Below, one piece after another: positions 6,161 to 9,623 of a DNA stretch of 9,623 nucleotides. The stretch is from Nitrospiraceae bacterium (GTDB lineage Bacteria > Nitrospirota > Thermodesulfovibrionia > Thermodesulfovibrionales > Dissulfurispiraceae). The stretch covers positions 10,985-20,607 of the forward strand of contig PMYY01000250.1 of assembly GCA_003170655.1 (NCBI GenBank), in the 5' to 3' direction. Each line of letters opens with the position of its first letter. Positions within the stretch are counted from its first letter, which is position 1. A program made the position numbers and the translations under genes. The notes beneath the pieces were generated by a model. It was not told the DNA's origin. It was given only the letters and a program-made list of their open reading frames with translations, and ran no database searches.

Positions 6161-6181
6161 ACAGCATAACAGTTTCATCAA
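6153..6181 (-). promoter_or_regulatory. Predicted promoter of the radical SAM gene
   Basis: On the minus strand TTGATG (6181-6176) and TATAAC (6158-6153) are separated by 17 bases. The predicted start near 6146 leaves a short leader of about 16 bases, consistent with the poor ribosome site. Its -10 box shares four base pairs with the prmA -10 box. Confidence 0.5.
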
Positions 6182-6191
6182 GAAGGAGAGA

Positions 6192-7037
6192 ATGGGATAC
6201 TACGAATTCAGTATAGCTGTCCCGGCGGAATCAAAAGAGGCCCTGATGAATATGGCCCATGAAGCGGGCAGCCTTGGAATGGTCGAGAACGATAAGAATC
6301 TTGTTATATATTTTCCGGATTATCCGGGCATAGAGAGGCTTACTCGTGACTTCAGCTCATTCAAGACAATTCTCAGGGATGCCGGCTTGCCGCACGATTT
6401 TTCATTCGGCTATGTCTACATTTCCGAACGCGACTGGAACGAGTCCTGGAAAAAAAAGTTTCAACCGATCGATGTCGGCCAAAACCTGTCCATTATCCCG
6501 CCGTGGGAAGAACCAAAGAGCGGGCGCATTAATCTGATCATCGATCCTGGTATGGCTTTCGGCACCGGACATCACGACACCACGCGCACATGCCTGGAAC
6601 ATATCGAGAGAATTTCCCGTGCAGGCTCTAAAGACCGTTTCCTAGACGTCGGTACAGGCACCGGCATTCTTGCCATTGCTGCTTCGAAACTAGGGTTCAG
6701 GGAAGTGGTCGGCGTGGATCTCGATCCCCTAGCCATCGATGCTGCTCAACGCAATGCCGTTCTTAATGGTCTGAACAATGTGACTATACTGCAAGGAACG
6801 ATTTCCGTTACCGAAGGTGTCTACGAATTAATCGCTGCAAATCTCTTGTCGGACATACTTATTGTCATCGCGCCCGAAATATCAGCGCGCCTGAAAGAAG
6901 GCGGCACAGCCCTTCTTTCAGGAATGATCATTGGCCAGGAAGATGAGGTGATCGCCGAGATGGAAAGAGAGGGCTTAAAGTTCAGAGAAAGACATTACGA
7001 CGGCGTGCGATGGGTAACGCTTGTCGTTACACATTAA
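6192..7037 (+). CDS. prmA: Ribosomal protein L11 methyltransferase PrmA
   Basis: PrmA trimethylates lysines and the N-terminus of ribosomal protein L11 using S-adenosylmethionine. This 281-residue protein is slightly shorter than E. coli PrmA (293). Its N-terminal substrate-recognition domain covers about residues 1-80 (starting YYEFSIAVP). The family-specific segment DPGMAFGTGHHDTT lies at 118-131. The SAM site DVGTGTGIL is at 152-160, an acidic ribose-binding motif GVDLDPLA at 174-181, and the catalytic ANLL at 216-219. ATG 6192 is preceded by AAGGAG at five bases, and no upstream alternative is needed. It is the only plus-strand gene in the window, apparently monocistronic. Its last 11 bases overlap the 3' end of convergent ychF, so L11 modification and ychF mRNA could affect each other through antisense pairing. 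Confidence 0.95.
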   Translation: MGYYEFSIAVPAESKEALMNMAHEAGSLGMVENDKNLVIYFPDYPGIERLTRDFSSFKTILRDAGLPHDFSFGYVYISERDWNESWKKKFQPIDVGQNLSIIPPWEEPKSGRINLIIDPGMAFGTGHHDTTRTCLEHIERISRAGSKDRFLDVGTGTGILAIAASKLGFREVVGVDLDPLAIDAAQRNAVLNGLNNVTILQGTISVTEGVYELIAANLLSDILIVIAPEISARLKEGGTALLSGMIIGQEDEVIAEMEREGLKFRERHYDGVRWVTLVVTH

Positions 7038-8124
7038 ACCGGAAGTTTATAATATCGCCATCCTTAACTTCGTAAGTCTTTCCTTCGAGTCTAAGATGCC
7101 CTTTGTCACGCGCGGCACTCATGCCGCCGTCGGCCATGAAGTCAGCATAGCTGACCAATTCGGCACGGATAAATCCCCGCTCGATGTCGGAATGGATTTT
7201 GCCGGCAGCCTTCTGGGCTATCAGTCCTTTTGTGATCGTCCATGCCCTCACTTCGTCTTCTCCAGCTGTAAGGAACGATATTAATCCTAAAAGAGTGTAC
7301 GACTCCTTGATTAACTTATAGAGAGCGGGCTCTTCGATCCCCAGGTCGTCGAGAAATGCCTTGGCCTCATCCGCCGACAGCTGGGCTATTTCCATCTCGA
7401 TCTTCCCGCAAAGAGAAACAGCCCTAGTTGTCACCGCTAATCCCTTTTTGCTGACATATTGGTCAACACTCGCCAATAGCTCCTTTGCTTTGCCGGCAGC
7501 TAGATCGTCTTCACCAACATTCAGCACGATAATTTCGGGTTTTGTCGATGCGAATTGAAGAGGTTTCATCGCCTTCTGCTCTTCTTCATCGAACTCGACG
7601 TTTCTGAGAGGAATCTCCTTTTCGAGCGCCCCCTTGCATTTGAGCATGAGCTTTTTTTCAGACTCACTGGGCTTCTTACCCTTCTTTGCAGCTTCTTCAA
7701 TCCTCTCAAGCCGTTTTTCGACAAATTCGAGATCCCCGAAGATAAATTCAAGCTCAACAGTTTCGATGTCCCTGAGTGGATCAACGCTGTTCAAGGGATG
7801 GGTTACAACCTCATCAGCGAATGCACGCACGACATGAACTACGGCATCGGCATCCTTGATCAGATCGAATACCTTGCCGTTCTGGGCGACATCTCCTTTA
7901 GTCAGTCCAATATAATCAACATATTCCACCGTGGCGTAAGTGGTCTTCTTAGGCTTGTATATTTCGGAAAGCTTTTCTAGTCTCTGGTCCGGAACCTTAA
8001 CAACTCCATAGTGCGGCTCTCCGGCAACAGTAGCATACAGAGTTGTTTCTATGTTTTGGCCCGTAAGGGCATTAAAAACCGTTGTTTTTCCTGAATTCGA
8101 CAATCCTATTATTGCTAATTTCAC
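7027..8124 (-). CDS. ychF: YchF/Ola1-type P-loop NTPase
   Basis: YchF is an Obg-family NTPase that prefers ATP and binds ribosomes; it is linked to redox stress and start-codon choice in other bacteria. This copy has 365 residues (E. coli 363). The P-loop GLSNSGKTT is at 7-15, the switch II region VDYIGLTKGD at 69-78, and the base-recognition motif NVGE at 202-205 replaces the NKxD of true GTPases, as in the ATP-preferring family. The C-terminal TGS-type domain holds the hallmark run EVRAWTI (291-297), GKIHSDIERGFIRAE (308-322) and the terminal NFRFNV. The start is GTG at 8124-8122, with AGGAG seven bases upstream that overlaps the stop of the small gene before it. The switch regions are more divergent than in most bacteria (see findings). 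It ends the tat-linked operon. Confidence 0.93.
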   Translation of the reverse strand: MKLAIIGLSNSGKTTVFNALTGQNIETTLYATVAGEPHYGVVKVPDQRLEKLSEIYKPKKTTYATVEYVDYIGLTKGDVAQNGKVFDLIKDADAVVHVVRAFADEVVTHPLNSVDPLRDIETVELEFIFGDLEFVEKRLERIEEAAKKGKKPSESEKKLMLKCKGALEKEIPLRNVEFDEEEQKAMKPLQFASTKPEIIVLNVGEDDLAAGKAKELLASVDQYVSKKGLAVTTRAVSLCGKIEMEIAQLSADEAKAFLDDLGIEEPALYKLIKESYTLLGLISFLTAGEDEVRAWTITKGLIAQKAAGKIHSDIERGFIRAELVSYADFMADGGMSAARDKGHLRLEGKTYEVKDGDIINFRFNV

Positions 8125-8132
8125 GATATCTC

Positions 8133-8405
8133 CTAAATTAAGATAATCCGCCGTTCGCGGGCATAATTTTTAATAAGGCTAATTGCATTGTAAACGCGCT
8201 GAAGCCTCAGATTTCGTTTACGTATCAAATCGATCTGTCCGTAAGGAAAAGGCTGGGCGCGCATTTCATTCTGTTTTCTCTGAAGCGTGACATGAAACAA
8301 TTTGAGCTGCTCGGCATCGAAGGCTTTGAGGATTATCGGGTTCACGACAACAAACCCTTCGGCAATATCAGAGGCCAATCCCTTTAAATTCCTACCCGTC
8401 GCCAT
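8133..8405 (-). CDS. Small conserved-looking protein of unknown function
   Basis: From ATG 8405 this gives 90 residues (MATGRNLKG at the start, ARERRIILI at the end). I do not recognise the family. It is soluble, basic and probably helical in its second half, where Arg and Lys dominate (QRKQNEMRAQPFPYG, then RKRNLRLQRVYNA); the C-terminal part looks like a nucleic-acid or ribosome-binding helix pair, which is inference only. An upstream TTG at 8423 is possible, but the ATG is preferred because it limits the overlap with tatC to 14 bases. The ribosome site is modest (AAGAGAA). Its stop codon TAG is part of the TAGGAG ribosome site for ychF, so translation of the two genes is probably coupled. 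The overlaps on both sides argue that it is a real gene. Confidence 0.72.
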   Translation of the reverse strand: MATGRNLKGLASDIAEGFVVVNPIILKAFDAEQLKLFHVTLQRKQNEMRAQPFPYGQIDLIRKRNLRLQRVYNAISLIKNYARERRIILI

Positions 8406-9180
8406 CGGGTTTTCTCTTTGCAAAAAAGACCGAGAGCTGTATGCCGACTTCGTAGAGCATTATGATGGGTATGGCCATCAGAGTCTGGTTAAAGGGGTCA
8501 GGAGTTGGTGTCAATATTGCACCTGCTACAAAAGCAAGCACTATTGCCAGTCTTCTGTTCCGCTTAAGGGTTTCCGGAGTCACCAACCCAATCTTGGTGA
8601 GAAAGATCAATACTATAGGAAGTTCGAAGATTGCGCCGAAGGCAAGTATGAATTTTAGGCAAAAGTCGACATATTGCCCAACAGAGAGCATTGGCATAAG
8701 GAAATCCCCGACTTTATAGTTAAGAAGAAAGCTCAGGGCAAAAGGCAGCACAATGATAAAACAGAACGACGCGCCGACCATAAAAAGGCCTGTAGAGACG
8801 ATTACAAATGGGATGACATATTTTTTTTCGGTCGGCTGCAAACCGGGAGATATGAACTTCCATAGCTGAAGAAAAATAACAGGCAGGGAAAAAACCAATG
8901 CGGCCACGAGGGCGACCTTCATATTCATCCAGAAGGCCTCTGTTGGCGCAAGGAAGACGAGTTTCGTCGTCTTCAGTTTATCGACCGGTACGAATCGGAC
9001 ATATAATTCAGAGATGGAAAAATCGAGCGAATTCCTCAGGGGAAACATAAGGATGCCAAATATTTCTTCTGAATAGTTGAAAGCAACCACAAACGCGGCC
9101 AGAACAGCGGCCACCGATATGATAATTCTTTTCCTTAGGTCCTCGAGGTGAGCGGTGAGGGACATTTTTCCATCGGCCAT
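8392..9180 (-). CDS. tatC: Sec-independent protein translocase TatC
   Basis: TatC is the polytopic core of the twin-arginine translocase and recognises the RR signal peptide of folded cargo at the inner membrane. The 262 residues contain six predicted helices. The N-terminal motif HLEDLRKR (11-18) is diagnostic, as are APTEAFWMNMKVAL (78-91), FELPIVL (185-191, with Glu186 matching the signal-binding Glu of E. coli TatC) and TPTPDPFNQ (224-232). The ATG directly follows the TAG of the upstream tatA/B gene. A second in-frame ATG five codons later (9165), preceded by GATGGAA, would also keep every motif, so the start is uncertain by five residues. The long periplasmic insert after helix 1 (about 50-75) is somewhat extended. 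Its end overlaps the small unknown gene. Confidence 0.96.
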   Translation of the reverse strand: MADGKMSLTAHLEDLRKRIIISVAAVLAAFVVAFNYSEEIFGILMFPLRNSLDFSISELYVRFVPVDKLKTTKLVFLAPTEAFWMNMKVALVAALVFSLPVIFLQLWKFISPGLQPTEKKYVIPFVIVSTGLFMVGASFCFIIVLPFALSFLLNYKVGDFLMPMLSVGQYVDFCLKFILAFGAIFELPIVLIFLTKIGLVTPETLKRNRRLAIVLAFVAGAILTPTPDPFNQTLMAIPIIMLYEVGIQLSVFFAKRKPDGDG

Positions 9181-9567
9181 CTACCCTTGCACCTTCCGCT
9201 CTTTCTGATCAGGCGATTGATCAGGCTTTTCATCGCTTTTCTGCCGAGCGGGTTCGGACTTTGCCTCTTCCTGACCTTCAACCTTCTGCTGAGGCTGCGC
9301 TTGAGGCGTTTCATTGATCTTGAAAAGGTCTTCGCTCTTGAACAATTCGTTCTTGAGAGAGATAGGGTCAAGGCCCTTCAATTCTTTGATGTTCTTGACA
9401 TCGTGCAGTTCGGCGTCTATCTGGTCCTTGACACCGCTCAGTGCCTTTTTCATTTCGGCGATTCCCTTTCCCATGGCATGGGCAATTTCTGGCAAACGCT
9501 TCGGACCGAAGACAACGAGGGCCACTACAAAAATAAGTATGAGTTCCTGTATGCCAAAATCAAACAT
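9181..9567 (-). CDS. TatA/TatB family translocase subunit, TatB-like
   Basis: The 128-residue protein has one N-terminal membrane helix (about 5-20) followed by FGPKRLP (20-26) and an amphipathic helix (about 27-45), the standard TatA/B layout. Glu8 in the helix and the FGP-RLP hinge fit TatB, as do the initial MFDFG and the length, which exceeds that of most TatA proteins. TatB forms the receptor with TatC; however, in many lineages one protein serves as both A and B, and no second tatA is visible here. The tail from about residue 85 is low-complexity, rich in Gln, Glu, Lys and Pro, and probably disordered. It stops immediately before the tatC ATG. No ribosome site is visible before its own ATG (see the promoter entry). 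Confidence 0.92.
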   Translation of the reverse strand: MFDFGIQELILIFVVALVVFGPKRLPEIAHAMGKGIAEMKKALSGVKDQIDAELHDVKNIKELKGLDPISLKNELFKSEDLFKINETPQAQPQQKVEGQEEAKSEPARQKSDEKPDQSPDQKERKVQG

Positions 9568-9575
9568 AGAACACT

Positions 9576-9584
9576 ATTATATCA
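9576..9584 (-). promoter_or_regulatory. Extended -10 promoter of the tat operon
   Basis: The minus strand reads TGATATAAT, a perfect TATAAT (9581-9576) with the TGn extension. No good -35 is seen 16-18 bases upstream, as is common for extended -10 promoters. Only eight bases (AGTGTTCT) separate the box from the ATG, so transcription should begin within a base or two of the start codon. Confidence 0.7.
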
Positions 9585-9623
9585 CAAACTGCTGTAGTCT
9601 AATCTTCATAGACTTTTTGAATT

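Noticed and set aside
7555..7980. Plus-strand open frame of 141 codons
   Set aside because: It is antisense to the conserved ychF gene, and no recognisable motif is present.
1..9623. CRISPR arrays, insertion sequences, tRNA or rRNA genes
   Set aside because: No regularly spaced direct repeats, transposase genes, terminal inverted repeats or tRNA-like cloverleafs were seen on either strand.

Overview
The window comes from a bacterial chromosome of roughly balanced base composition, probably a Gram-negative anaerobe or environmental lineage such as Desulfobacterota or Nitrospirota. That placement is a loose inference from a TatB-like protein, a divergent YchF and a cobalamin-type radical SAM protein; no rRNA or other decisive marker is present. 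Coding density is very high, and no stretch longer than about 180 bases lacks a gene.

The left half, on the minus strand, is a fluoride-response region. A sigma70-like promoter (4775-4803) leads into a complete fluoride (crcB-motif) riboswitch with an overlapping intrinsic terminator (4681-4757). Behind it lies a tightly packed operon: a cation/proton antiporter (3456-4658), an ATP-binding-type universal stress protein (3018-3443), the CrcB/FluC fluoride channel (2635-3021) and a tandem DUF190 protein (1907-2623). Three bases past the DUF190 stop codon a second complete fluoride riboswitch with its own terminator begins (1819-1904). It precedes a second gene group: a GalT-like HIT-superfamily protein (661-1728), a decayed HAD hydrolase (209-668) and the start of an MFS transporter (1-186). 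The second gene set therefore appears to be fluoride-gated as well, and it contains no known fluoride-resistance gene. This is the most interesting part of the window.

The middle holds a B12-binding-type radical SAM protein (4835-6130, minus) divergent from prmA (6192-7037, plus). Their predicted promoters overlap at the -10 elements. No terminator is visible after the radical SAM gene, so the first riboswitch terminator may also insulate the fluoride operon from it.

The right part is a minus-strand housekeeping cluster: tatA/B-like (9181-9567), tatC (8392-9180), a small unknown gene (8133-8405) and ychF (7027-8124), all touching or overlapping. Its promoter has an extended -10 so close to the tat start codon that the mRNA is predicted to be leaderless. 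ychF and prmA converge and overlap by 11 bases at their 3' ends.
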